Below the pieces are notes generated by a model. That model did no database searches, had not been told where the DNA came from, and was given only the letters and a program-made list of their open reading frames with translations. From an uncultured Desulfovibrio sp. (GTDB lineage: Bacteria; Desulfobacterota; Desulfovibrionia; Desulfovibrionales; Desulfovibrionaceae), in contig CALBAX010000134.1 in assembly GCA_937926875.1 (NCBI GenBank), positions 1 through 64,000 of the forward strand: 64,000 nt of DNA, read 5' to 3'. Numbering within the stretch: the stretch's first letter is position 1; every line of letters begins with the position of its first letter. Shown piece after piece: positions 50,378-58,726 of this stretch. The translations under genes and the position numbers were made by a program.

Positions 50378-50881
50378 ATGACCACCTTCCTGCTCCTCAT
50401 CGCCTGCGGCATCGCGGGCGGTCTGCTGTTCTCCTTCCTGCACATCCCCGGCGGTGCCATGCTGGGGGCCGTGGTGGCCGTGCTGGCCGTCAAGCTGCTG
50501 GGCCATATGGAAGCCGACACCCCGCGCCTGTTCCAGCTGGGCGCCCAGATCGCCATAGGTGTCATGGTCGGCAACATGATGACCGGCAATACCCTGCTGG
50601 AGATCCGCGCCATGGCGCCCCTGATGTTCGGTTCCACGGCCCTGCTCATCGTGGCCGGGGCCCTGGGAGCCTGGTTCATCTGCCGCTCGGCCGGGCTGGA
50701 CGCGGGCAGTGCCATCCTGGCTACCAGCCCCGGCGGGCTCCAGGCCGTAGTGGGCATGGCTTCTGACCTGGGCAGCAACGCTCCCGCCGTGCTGGCCTTC
50801 CATCTGGTGCGCCTGTACACCGTCCTGCTGCTGGCGCCGTTCCTGAGCTGGCTGCTGCACCGTCTGCTGCCGCACGGCTGA
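50378..50881 (+). CDS. AbrB-family membrane protein, single repeat
   Basis: A 167-aa hydrophobic protein with about five helices and the AbrB-duplication features GGLLFSFLHIPGGAMLGA, QIAIGVMVGNMM and LATSPGGLQAVVGMASDLG. Full AbrB-type permeases have two such repeats in about 350 residues; this one has a single repeat and may act as a dimer. GGAGG lies four bases before the ATG at 50378. Substrate unknown. Confidence 0.72.
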   Translation: MTTFLLLIACGIAGGLLFSFLHIPGGAMLGAVVAVLAVKLLGHMEADTPRLFQLGAQIAIGVMVGNMMTGNTLLEIRAMAPLMFGSTALLIVAGALGAWFICRSAGLDAGSAILATSPGGLQAVVGMASDLGSNAPAVLAFHLVRLYTVLLLAPFLSWLLHRLLPHG

Positions 50882-50891
50882 TACCGGCCAT

Positions 50892-50928
50892 AAAAAAGCC
50901 CGGCCCGGGAAGGTCTCCAGGGCCGGGC
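50892..50928 (-). terminator. Terminator after the aldo/keto reductase gene
   Basis: GCCCGGCCC (50898-50906) pairs with GGGCCGGGC (50920-50928); on the minus strand a T6 run follows. It may serve the convergent AbrB-like gene as a stem only. Confidence 0.75.
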
Positions 50929-50954
50929 CACCGGCGGCCCGCGGCAACGGCGGC

Positions 50955-51806
50955 CTAGATATCGTAACGGACCGTCCCCAGCCAGCTCACGATCGCCGGG
51001 TCATAATGGGAAAAAAAGCAGCTCCTGCCGCTATCCAGAGCCGCGATGCGCCGCATGTCGGCATCCTCCAGTACGAAATCAAAGACCTGGAAATTCTGCT
51101 CGATGCGCTCACGGTGGATGGACTTGGGGATGCAGACCACCCCGCGCTGCACGAGCCAGCGCAGTACCACTTGCGCCACGGAGCGGCCATATCCAGCGGC
51201 GATCTCCTTCAGGACAGGATTCTGGAACAGGCCGTTTCGGCCTTCTGCAAACGGCGCCCAGGACTGCATCCTGACTCCCCTGGATTCCATGAGTTCCTGG
51301 TCGGCCACCCGCTGGCAGAAGGGGTTGACCTCCACCTGATTGACGGCCGGAGGGATCTCATTGTGATCCATGAGGTCTATGAGCCTGTCCGGCATGAAAT
51401 TGCAGACACCGATAGCCCGGATGCGCCCTTCCCGGTACAATTCCTCCATGGCCCGCCAGGCACCGTAATAATCATTGAATGGCTGGTGTATGAGGTACAG
51501 GTCCAGATATTCCAGTCCCAGCCGGTCGAGGGAACGCCGGAAGGCCGCCTTGGCGCTTTCATACCCGGCATCCTGTATCCAGAGCTTGGTGGTGACGAAC
51601 ATGTCCTCCCGGGCGATGCCGCTCGTGCGGATGGCCCGGCCTACGGCCTCCTCGTTGAGATAGGCCGCCGCCGTATCCACAAGGCGGTACCCCACCGCCA
51701 GGGCATCGGCCACAGCCCGTTCACACTGTGCGGCATCCTCTATTTGATAGACGCCAAAGCCCAGAATGGGCATCCTGACACCGTTGGCCAAGGTAACGTA
51801 CTGCAT
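50955..51806 (-). CDS. Aldo/keto reductase
   Basis: A 283-aa NADPH-dependent reductase of the 2,5-diketo-gluconate reductase group. The catalytic tetrad is visible: LVDTAAAYLNEEAVG (Asp, Tyr near 44-49), TTKLWI (Lys near 73) and LYLIHQPF (His near 106). IPKSIHRERIEQNF near residue 230 is the NADP-binding motif. The substrate is not predictable. It is divergently transcribed from a LysR-type gene, so regulation by that protein is likely. AGGAGG is found six bases before the ATG. Confidence 0.92.
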   Translation of the reverse strand: MQYVTLANGVRMPILGFGVYQIEDAAQCERAVADALAVGYRLVDTAAAYLNEEAVGRAIRTSGIAREDMFVTTKLWIQDAGYESAKAAFRRSLDRLGLEYLDLYLIHQPFNDYYGAWRAMEELYREGRIRAIGVCNFMPDRLIDLMDHNEIPPAVNQVEVNPFCQRVADQELMESRGVRMQSWAPFAEGRNGLFQNPVLKEIAAGYGRSVAQVVLRWLVQRGVVCIPKSIHRERIEQNFQVFDFVLEDADMRRIAALDSGRSCFFSHYDPAIVSWLGTVRYDI

Positions 51807-51893
51807 GACACTCCTCCTGTGGACAAAAGGAGGGGCCGGGGCCGTCTGCCCTGCCAGCGATACACGCAGGAGCCCCTCCCCGAAATGGATCCT

Positions 51894-51908
51894 GTCCTTT
51901 TATAGGAC
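51894..51908. promoter_or_regulatory. Candidate LysR operator
   Basis: GTCCT-TTTAT-AGGAC, a perfect 5-5-5 dyad containing a T-N11-A core, in the divergent gap between the aldo/keto reductase and lysR-type genes. Confidence 0.5.
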
Positions 51909-51978
51909 GGTCCAGTCTGCGGGAGAATGGCAAATATGCTCGTACAGCATCAACCTGAAGTTCATACAGGGGCATCGC

Positions 51979-52881
51979 ATGTACAACAGTCAACTCAGGA
52001 CGCTGGTCTGCGTGGCAGACTGCGGCAGCTTTACCCGGGCAGCCGAAAAACTTTTCATCTCCCCCAATGCTGTCATGAAGCAGATCAACGCACTGGAAGA
52101 TCGCCTGGGACTGGTGCTGCTGGAACGTTCGTCACGAGGTGTGCGCCTGACCGGTGCAGGGCGCTCCATCTACGAAGACGCCCAGCGCCTGTTCGATTTT
52201 TCTCGCGAGGCTGTTGCCCGGGCACGACGCCTGGCGGCATCAGGCAAGCCCGCGTTCCGGGTAGGGGCATCCCTGCTCAACCCCTGCACGATATTCATGG
52301 ATCTCTGGCGTGAGATAGGCGATGCTTTCCCCCAGTATGCCGTGCACATCGTCCCCTTCGAAGACGCACGCGGCGGCATACTGGCGGAAATCGGGGCCCT
52401 GGGTGACAAATTCGACTTCCTCACAGGGGCATGCGATTCCGGTGCCTGGCTGAGCCGCTGCAACTTTTATCGCCTCGGCAGCTATCGCCTGTGTTGTGCC
52501 GTCCCCAAGGGGCACCGTCTCGCCCGGAAGAAAAAGCTGCGCCTGGAAGACCTGTACGGGGAATGCCTGATGATGGGAGCACGCGGGGATTCCTTTTCCG
52601 TGGACCGCGTACGGGACGCCCTGGAGCGACAGCCGCAGATCGGCATCGAAGACACGTCCCGTTTCTATGATATAGATGTGTTCAATGCCTGCCCGCCCAA
52701 CCGGATCCTGTTGAGCCTCGAATGCTGGAAGGATGTCCATCCGTCGCTTGCCAGCATCCCGGTGGACTGGGATTTTTCCGTCCCCTACGGCCTGCTGTAT
52801 CCTCTGGAGCCCGGCACGCATGTCCGCCGTTTCCTGACTGTCCTGGAACGGCGGCGTAGCGGAAAGAAAGCCGGGAAATAG
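51979..52881 (+). CDS. LysR-family transcriptional regulator
   Basis: A 300-aa regulator. The winged HTH occupies residues 1-60 (MYNSQLRTLVCVADCGSFTRAAEKLFISPNAVMKQINALEDRLG), and an effector-binding domain related to periplasmic binding proteins covers the rest. The start at 51979 has AGGGG six bases upstream. Divergence from the aldo/keto reductase gene suggests it controls that gene and itself. The effector is unknown. Confidence 0.92.
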   Translation: MYNSQLRTLVCVADCGSFTRAAEKLFISPNAVMKQINALEDRLGLVLLERSSRGVRLTGAGRSIYEDAQRLFDFSREAVARARRLAASGKPAFRVGASLLNPCTIFMDLWREIGDAFPQYAVHIVPFEDARGGILAEIGALGDKFDFLTGACDSGAWLSRCNFYRLGSYRLCCAVPKGHRLARKKKLRLEDLYGECLMMGARGDSFSVDRVRDALERQPQIGIEDTSRFYDIDVFNACPPNRILLSLECWKDVHPSLASIPVDWDFSVPYGLLYPLEPGTHVRRFLTVLERRRSGKKAGK

Positions 52882-52918
52882 GATGACGAGGACGGGATGC
52901 CTTCCTCTGGCGGCAGAC

Positions 52919-53803
52919 CTACAACGCGAAACGCAGGCGCGGCAGGGAGCCGTCCAGATAGTCCCGGGCCTGCGCCAGCACGGCGGGCCGGGTGGAGATA
53001 TGGTCCGGCCGCAGGGGCAGGGTATCGAAACGGAAGCCGAAGGAACGCGCATAGCGGGCCACGGCAGCGAGCCCCGCGCCCACATCGGCCTTGTCGTGGG
53101 CATCGGATGCCAGGCAGATGTCCACACCGAAGTCGGCGGCCAGGCCCATGATGGCCGGGCAGGGATAGGGCTCGGCAAAGGGCTGGCGCAGCCCGGCCGA
53201 CGAGACTTCCATGATGACCCCGTTATCGGCCATGGCCTGCACGGCGCTGGCCACCACGTCCAGGCTGCCCTTTTCGCGCAGCCATCCATGGAACAGGTCA
53301 CAGGAGGCCCGCTTGATGAAGTCGGGATGCGAGGCCACGTTCACCAGCCCGCTGGCCGCCATGCGGGCCATCTCGTCATAATATTCCCGGTAGCGGGCAT
53401 AGGCGGCCTCCCGGCCGTCGGTCCAGGTGTTGGGGCGCGCCACCGGGAAGAGCCCCACATAATGCAGGGAGCCGATCACATAGCTGAACGGCCAGCAGGA
53501 CAGGAAACGGCACATGTGCCTGGGGTAGTCGGGCAGCCAGTCCAGCTCCACGCCCAGCAGGGGCAACGGCCGGTCTTCCCGTTCCAGCTCCCGTTGCCGC
53601 AGGGCCTGCACGTCCCGGACGAAGTCGCGGAAATTGCCGGGGAACGCCGGCACATACAGCTTGCAGGCATATTCCTCCGGCAAGGGGGAATGCTCGCTCA
53701 GGCCGAAAAGAGCCAGCCCGGCCGCCGCCGCGGCCTCATACATCTCGGCGGCGCTGTGGTGCCCGTGGGACGTGTTGGTGTGGGTGTGCAGGTCTGCCAG
53801 CAT
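52919..53803 (-). CDS. PHP-domain histidinol-phosphatase-like phosphoesterase
   Basis: A 294-aa PHP protein of the HisK type. The metal motifs are LADLHTHTNTSHGHHS at the N-terminus, LSEHSPL near 36, VELDWLPDY near 85, YVIGSLHYV near 110, ASHPDF near 157 and ASDAHDK near 232. The usual activity is histidinol phosphate hydrolysis in histidine synthesis, but no other his gene is nearby. GGAGG lies seven bases before the ATG. It ends convergently with the lysR-type gene. Confidence 0.82.
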   Translation of the reverse strand: MLADLHTHTNTSHGHHSAAEMYEAAAAAGLALFGLSEHSPLPEEYACKLYVPAFPGNFRDFVRDVQALRQRELEREDRPLPLLGVELDWLPDYPRHMCRFLSCWPFSYVIGSLHYVGLFPVARPNTWTDGREAAYARYREYYDEMARMAASGLVNVASHPDFIKRASCDLFHGWLREKGSLDVVASAVQAMADNGVIMEVSSAGLRQPFAEPYPCPAIMGLAADFGVDICLASDAHDKADVGAGLAAVARYARSFGFRFDTLPLRPDHISTRPAVLAQARDYLDGSLPRLRFAL

Positions 53804-53848
53804 CCATGTACCTCCAGCCGACCACCTTATGCCGGAGCGCGGCAGGAC

Positions 53849-54550
53849 TCAAGCACGATCCGCCGGGGATTCCAGGGCCGCCAGCAGGGCCTGCGGCCTT
53901 CTGATGACGATGCCCCGGCCGCGGATGTCGATGAGGCCTTCGTCCTGCAACTGGTGCAGGGTCTCGCTGACCGTGGGCTGCGTGGAACAGACCATGGCCG
54001 CCATCTGGCCTTGCGAGAGGTTTACCGGCAGGGCCAGGGGCCGTTCCCAGGCGGCAGGATCGCGCAGGCTCTCGTGTGCCAGCGCGAGCAGCAGGCGGCC
54101 GACCCTGTGGCGGACATCGCAGGTCTGGGCGCTCAGGCTGTCGCCCAGATAGCGCAGACGGCTGCCCATGACGGTGATGACCCGGCGCGCCAGGGCGTAG
54201 TTCCCGGCCAGCAGACGGTCAAAGGCCTCCCGGTCCAGACGGAAGATGACGGAAGCGGCCAGGGCCTGGGCACTGACCTTGCGGGGAAGATCCTGCAGGA
54301 CTTCCGACAGGCCGAAGATCTCGCCCGCAGTGCGCAGGAAAAAGGTGGATTCCTTGCCGGCCTCGGTCACGCAAAAGATGCGCAGCAGCCCCGACGCCAC
54401 ATAAAAACAGGCCCCGCCCGCGTCGCCTTCAAAAAAAACGATGTCGTTCTTTTTCAGTTCGATGCGCTGGGCACTGCGCAGGAAGCGTTCCTTGCATTCT
54501 TCTATGCCGTCGAAGAAATCCCCTTTTTCCAGATGCCAGAAACTGCGCAT
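53849..54550 (-). CDS. Crp/Fnr-family transcriptional regulator
   Basis: A 233-aa regulator with an N-terminal cyclic-nucleotide-binding-type beta barrel (about 25-140) and a C-terminal winged HTH (LSQGQMAAMVCSTQPTVSETLHQLQDEGLI, about 180-210). It lacks the N-terminal Cys cluster of FNR and the heme-ligand pattern of CooA, so an O2 or CO sensor of those types is unlikely. Its position downstream of the AprBA-like/DASS cluster in the same direction suggests it may regulate that cluster; this is inference. Confidence 0.88.
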   Translation of the reverse strand: MRSFWHLEKGDFFDGIEECKERFLRSAQRIELKKNDIVFFEGDAGGACFYVASGLLRIFCVTEAGKESTFFLRTAGEIFGLSEVLQDLPRKVSAQALAASVIFRLDREAFDRLLAGNYALARRVITVMGSRLRYLGDSLSAQTCDVRHRVGRLLLALAHESLRDPAAWERPLALPVNLSQGQMAAMVCSTQPTVSETLHQLQDEGLIDIRGRGIVIRRPQALLAALESPADRA

Positions 54551-54686
54551 GCCGCCTCCCGTACACCAGGCCCGTGGAGAGGCGTCCCCTGTCTGCCGTT
54601 ACAGACGCCGGAACCGGTACGCCGCAACCAGACATTGCGGCGCACCGGCAGCGCGTTCCCGGACCCGGCCTTAGCCGTGTCGTGTT

Positions 54687-55013
54687 CTAATGACGTATCC
54701 TGTTGACATATTTATATGTATATTCATTGCCGTCAATATCGCGGCATTTCCAGGTGATGCAGTCCTTGCCCATGATGGGGCGCAGGCTGGCCTTGTAGTA
54801 GCCCAGCTGGTAGGGCATGCGTGTTTGCAGGGCGCCGGTGGGACAGACCTTGATGCAGGACATGCAGTCCCAGCATTCGCCGGTGGCCCGGCAGCGGGCC
54901 TTCCCCGTCCCGGGGTCGAGCATCATGAGGTCGCCGGGGCAGACCATCTCGCAGGCGGTCTCGGGCTTGCCGCCGCAGCCGTTGCACTTGTCCAGATCTA
55001 TTCTCGGGGGCAT
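54687..55013 (-). CDS. AprB-like ferredoxin subunit
   Basis: A 108-aa polyferredoxin with two [4Fe-4S] motifs, CNGCGGKPETACEMVCPGD near residues 10-28 and CWDCMSCIKVCPTGA near 48-62. The spacing, including the insertion in the first motif, and a following beta segment (CITWKCRDIDGNEYTYKY) match AprB of adenylylsulfate reductase. It lacks the long C-terminal tail with which AprB wraps AprA. It lies 14 bases after the AprA-like gene, so the two should form a complex. Confidence 0.82.
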   Translation of the reverse strand: MPPRIDLDKCNGCGGKPETACEMVCPGDLMMLDPGTGKARCRATGECWDCMSCIKVCPTGALQTRMPYQLGYYKASLRPIMGKDCITWKCRDIDGNEYTYKYVNRIRH

Positions 55014-55027
55014 GGTTGGCTCCTTGC

Positions 55028-56800
55028 TTACGCGGTATAACGGTCACCGGGGATCAGCTGCTCGTACGGACGGGTGAAGGTCTCCACCTTGCCCGTGGCG
55101 GGATCGCGCCGGGATTCGATGAAACAGTCGAAATGGGCATCGTCGCGTTCCGGGTAGTCGGAACGGGTCTGCCAGCCGGCCCAGCGGGTCTCCTTGCGGG
55201 CCTTGAGATGATGGACCACGGCCTCGGCCACATCGACCCTGTCCATGGTCTCGTGGGCCTGCATGAGCTCGTGCAGGTCGCGGGCACGCAGGTAGCCGAA
55301 CTGGGACTGCAACATGGCGATGTGCTTCAGGGCGTAGTCCAAGCGCTCCTCGTTGGTTCGGTAGAACTGCGACACGCCGCCGGCGTATTCGTCCATCAGG
55401 CGCTGCAGGCGTTCCTTCATCTCCACGGGGCGCACGCCGTCCTCGTCCCGGGCCAGCAGGGGCGCGTAGACGCGGGCCTTTTCCTGCTCCACGGCCGCCA
55501 TGTCCAGGGGCGGCAGCTCCAGATCCTTCATGTAGGCGATGGCCCCGCGGGCCGCCAGCTTGCCTTCGGCGCAGCAGCCGCCCACGAACTTGTTGGGGTT
55601 GCCGCCCGCGGTCTCGCCCGCGGCGAACAGGCCGGGGATGGTGGTCATGCGCTGCATGTCCACCCAGAAGCCGCCGCCGGTATGGCCGCCCAGGATGTAG
55701 GGGTCGGAGCCGTAGATCTCGATGGGCTCGCGGGTGACGTCCTGGCCGCGGCTGGCCAGGAAGAGCACGAAGGAAGGACGCTCGTTGAGGTAGTCCTCCA
55801 TCATGGCCTTGGCCGTTTCGGGGGTCAGGTGGGTGGTGTCGCAATAGCAGGGCCCGCGACCGGCCAGCCATTCTTCCATGGGGGCGTTGGCGCGGATGTA
55901 GCGCGGCGCGGCGTCCCCGCCCAGATGTTCGTAGCGGCTCATGACGCGCTCACCGTGCGCGTTGATGATGGGCGCGCCGTAGCCCACGGAGATGGTGTCC
56001 ACCGGGCCGCAGAAGTCCTTGGTGCGCGTGGCCACCCAGCGCTGTTCCAGGCTGGTGAGCTCGGCGCCCTGACGGAAACCGATGGCGTAGCCCGTGCCCA
56101 CGCAGTAGGGGCACATCCAGATCTGCGCGCCGCTGTCGGTGCTGTCGGCCGTATAGGACTTGTACAGGGTACCTGCCCCGCCGGTGCTGACCACCGTGGC
56201 CCTGGCGCGGAAGATGTAGAACTTGCCGTCGCGCACGCCAAAGCCCATGGCACCGGTGCAGCGGCCTTCGTGCATGATGAGGGCCGTGGCCGTCACGCGG
56301 TTGTAGACGTCCGCGCCGCTCTCCAGGGCTTTTTCGGCCATGATGGGCTTGAGCTGTTCGCCGTGGATGGAGATGTCCCACTTGCCGCGGTAACGGATGC
56401 GGCCCTGCCCGTCGCGCAGGATGGGCAGGCCCCAGCGTTCCAGGTCGTCCACGGACTCGTTGAGCTCGCGGGCGTTGGACAGGGCCAGATCCTCACGCAG
56501 GGGGCCGCCGCCCACCTGGGCACGGCTCCAGCGCACCAGGTCTTCGGGGGTCTTGCCTTCGGGGATGTAGGTGTTGATGGCGTCCATGCCGGCGGAACAG
56601 GCGCCGGAGCGCATGATCTCGGCCTTTTCCATGATGGTGACGCGGACGCTGGGGTCCACCAGGGCGGCTTCCGTGGCCACGAAGCAGCCGGCATTGCCGC
56701 CGCCGATGATGAGCAGGTCGGTCTCGACGACGACGGTCTCGATATCGTCCAGGTTTTCAGGGGTGAACTGGCGCATGTGCGCCGCAGGGATGTTGGCCAT
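55028..56800 (-). CDS. AprA-like FAD-dependent oxidoreductase
   Basis: A 590-aa flavoprotein of the fumarate reductase/AprA superfamily. The FAD motif is DLLIIGGGNAGCF (about 28-40); MRSGACSAGMDAINTYIPEG, the AprA-like ISIHGEQLKPIMAEKAL, GAELTSLEQRWVATRTKDF (Arg equivalent to an AprA active-site Arg), and GGHTGGGFWVDMQRMTTIPGLFAAGETAGGNPNKFVGGCCAEGKLA follow. True AprA proteins are about 650-670 residues; this shorter paralogue is linked to a DASS transporter, not to sat or qmo genes. The substrate may be another oxyanion or a small carboxylate or sulfonate. No signal peptide is present. Confidence 0.82.
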   Translation of the reverse strand: MANIPAAHMRQFTPENLDDIETVVVETDLLIIGGGNAGCFVATEAALVDPSVRVTIMEKAEIMRSGACSAGMDAINTYIPEGKTPEDLVRWSRAQVGGGPLREDLALSNARELNESVDDLERWGLPILRDGQGRIRYRGKWDISIHGEQLKPIMAEKALESGADVYNRVTATALIMHEGRCTGAMGFGVRDGKFYIFRARATVVSTGGAGTLYKSYTADSTDSGAQIWMCPYCVGTGYAIGFRQGAELTSLEQRWVATRTKDFCGPVDTISVGYGAPIINAHGERVMSRYEHLGGDAAPRYIRANAPMEEWLAGRGPCYCDTTHLTPETAKAMMEDYLNERPSFVLFLASRGQDVTREPIEIYGSDPYILGGHTGGGFWVDMQRMTTIPGLFAAGETAGGNPNKFVGGCCAEGKLAARGAIAYMKDLELPPLDMAAVEQEKARVYAPLLARDEDGVRPVEMKERLQRLMDEYAGGVSQFYRTNEERLDYALKHIAMLQSQFGYLRARDLHELMQAHETMDRVDVAEAVVHHLKARKETRWAGWQTRSDYPERDDAHFDCFIESRRDPATGKVETFTRPYEQLIPGDRYTA

Positions 56801-56863
56801 GATGTTCTCCTGTAAAAAGCTGTTGGCGCCGGGGGCATACCGCCCCGGCAGGTCGGCAAAGGG

Positions 56864-58411
56864 CTAGAAGGGCCAGGGGGCGCTGGCGTCCCAGACCGGC
56901 AGGCCCCACAGGGCATACCAGGGAGCCATGACCAGCAGGCCATAGGCGATGGCGATACAGACGGAGACCCAGCCGGCACGGGCGTAGTCCGTGGAAGAGA
57001 AGGTGTCCGTGCCGTGCGCGATGACGGCCGCGGTGATCTGGGTGGGCAGGATGTAGGCAAAGGTGTCCGTGTCACAGACCAGCATGGTGAAGGCCACGGG
57101 GTGCAGGCCCAGCTTGGGCGCCATGGCAAAGACCACCGGCGCCAGCATGGCCACGGCCGCCACGTTGGAGAGCATGCCCAGACGGATGATGTGCGTGCCC
57201 ACCATCATGGTCAGGATGGCCTGCCACCAGCTCATGCCCACCACCCAGGCGTGGATGTGGTCGGCCAGCCACTGGGCCAGGCCGGACTGGGTCATGGCTG
57301 TGGTCATGGTCATGGCGCCGCCCAGCAGCAGGAAGGTGCCCCAGATGGTCTTTTCCTGCACGGACTTCCAGGAACAGGGCATGAGGCCGGGCGCGAAGAG
57401 CACCAGCATGCCCAGCAGGCCGATGACGCCCAGAGGCTGGTGGTGCAGTTCGGCGATGAAGCTGCCCTTGCCGGTCATGAACATGATGCCCGCCAGGGCG
57501 AAGATGCCCAGCAGCACCTTTTCGGGCCTGGTCATGGGGCCGAGGCCGTCGTATTTCTTCTGCAGGGCCTCCACCCCGCCGGCGATATGCACCGCGCGCG
57601 TGCCGAAGTGCCAGCGGATCCAGGCCTGCGTCAGGGCGAACATGCCCAGATAGGGGGCCTGCAGCAGCATCCAGTTGAGATAGTTGAGATTGCCGAACCC
57701 GGCCTTGTCGAAGATGCCCACCATGATCATGTTGGGCAGGTGGGCGGTCATGATGAACATGCCGCAGATCATGGAGCCGTAGACCAGGGACTGGATGACG
57801 ATGGCCTTCTTGGCGGCGCGTTCTTCGGGCGTGTCGCCGAGCAGGCGGCAGATGCCCTGCACCACGGGCAGCAGGGTGGCGGCGCGGGCATTGGCCGCGG
57901 GCACCAGGAAGCCCAGCACGATGTTCACGAAGAACATGCCCCAGATGACGCGGCCCACGCTGGATGCCTTGAGCCGGGCCAGGATGCCCAGGGCGATGCG
58001 TTTGTCCAGGCCCACCAGCTGCATGACGGCCCCCACCAGGAAGGCGAACAGGCACAGCCAGATGACATGGTTGGTGAACCCGGCGAAGATGATGGACATG
58101 GGCGGTTTGCCGCCCTGCCAGGGGATGGCCTGGGTGATGAGCAGCAGGGTGGGGATGGAGATGCCGGTGATGCCCGTGGGCATGGCCTCGCTGACCCACA
58201 TGACGCTGGCCCAGAGCACGATGCCCAGTACGGCCATGCCGTTGTGGGTCAGGCCCGGGAAGGGCGGCAGCACTGTCCAGAAAAGGAAAAAGAGCGCCCA
58301 GGCGATGACGAAGCCCGTGTAGACACGCACGGGGCTGCGTCCGTTGCGGCGCAGGTTCCCGGCCAGGTACTGCAAAAACGAAGCGGAACCGGCAGAGGTT
58401 TGCTCAGGCAT
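56864..58411 (-). CDS. DASS (SLC13) family anion:sodium symporter
   Basis: A 515-aa membrane protein with about 12-14 hydrophobic helices and DASS features: WVSEAMPTGITGISIPTLLLI near residue 75, GLDKRIALGILA, FLVPAANARAATLLPVVQGICRLLG (an SNT-like hairpin variant), and a matching second half with TMMVGTHIIRLGMLSNVAAVAMLAPVV. The family imports di- and tricarboxylates, sulfate or sulfonates. It is first in an operon with the AprA- and AprB-like genes, so it probably supplies their substrate. AAAGGAG precedes the ATG. Confidence 0.85.
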   Translation of the reverse strand: MPEQTSAGSASFLQYLAGNLRRNGRSPVRVYTGFVIAWALFFLFWTVLPPFPGLTHNGMAVLGIVLWASVMWVSEAMPTGITGISIPTLLLITQAIPWQGGKPPMSIIFAGFTNHVIWLCLFAFLVGAVMQLVGLDKRIALGILARLKASSVGRVIWGMFFVNIVLGFLVPAANARAATLLPVVQGICRLLGDTPEERAAKKAIVIQSLVYGSMICGMFIMTAHLPNMIMVGIFDKAGFGNLNYLNWMLLQAPYLGMFALTQAWIRWHFGTRAVHIAGGVEALQKKYDGLGPMTRPEKVLLGIFALAGIMFMTGKGSFIAELHHQPLGVIGLLGMLVLFAPGLMPCSWKSVQEKTIWGTFLLLGGAMTMTTAMTQSGLAQWLADHIHAWVVGMSWWQAILTMMVGTHIIRLGMLSNVAAVAMLAPVVFAMAPKLGLHPVAFTMLVCDTDTFAYILPTQITAAVIAHGTDTFSSTDYARAGWVSVCIAIAYGLLVMAPWYALWGLPVWDASAPWPF

Positions 58412-58462
58412 GGCATACTCCTTTTTTCATGACAAAACGGAACATCTGCCCTGCAACCTAGC

Positions 58463-58498
58463 TGGGAAAAAATTCCCAATCTATCAGCCCGCCGATAG
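58463..58498. promoter_or_regulatory. Two dyads upstream of the DASS-AprBA-like operon
   Basis: TGGGAA-AAAA-TTCCCA (58463-58478) and CTATC-N8-GATAG (58481-58498) lie 52 to 87 bases before the DASS start. Either could bind a regulator, for example the nearby Crp/Fnr-type protein, but neither is the standard FNR or CRP site. Confidence 0.35.
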
Positions 58499-58501
58499 TT
58501 C

Positions 58502-58539
58502 GTGAAAAAAAAGACAGAAACAGGCCCCTTGCGGGGCCT
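58502..58539 (-). terminator. Terminator of the Liv transporter operon
   Basis: AGGCCCC-TTGC-GGGGCCT (58522-58539), followed on the minus strand after 12 bases by a T8 run. Confidence 0.6.
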
Positions 58540-58653
58540 TTCCCTGACTTGTGCCCGGATATGCCCCGGAAGTTTTCTGCGGCCTGCCAGACGGTCTCCT
58601 GTGGTAGCCCCTCAGCCCTGCCGACCGTAAGGCCATAAGATCCCCTCTGACAA

Positions 58654-58694
58654 GATGTGCGTATCCCAATAGAAATCACCGGGATACGCACATC
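58654..58694 (-). repeat. Perfect 14-bp stem-loop just after the binding-protein gene
   Basis: GATGTGCGTATCCC (58654-58667) pairs with 58681-58694 around a 13-base loop, about 30 bases after the stop codon. No T-run. Probably a 3'-end protecting stem. Confidence 0.6.
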
Positions 58695-58726
58695 GTCCAA
58701 ATCAGGTTCCGGGAGAAAATGATGGA

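Noticed and set aside
53849..54550. The Crp/Fnr-type protein as CooA, the CO sensor
   Set aside because: It lacks the CooA heme-ligand pattern (Cys/His near residue 75) and is 41 kb from the coo operon beside other genes.
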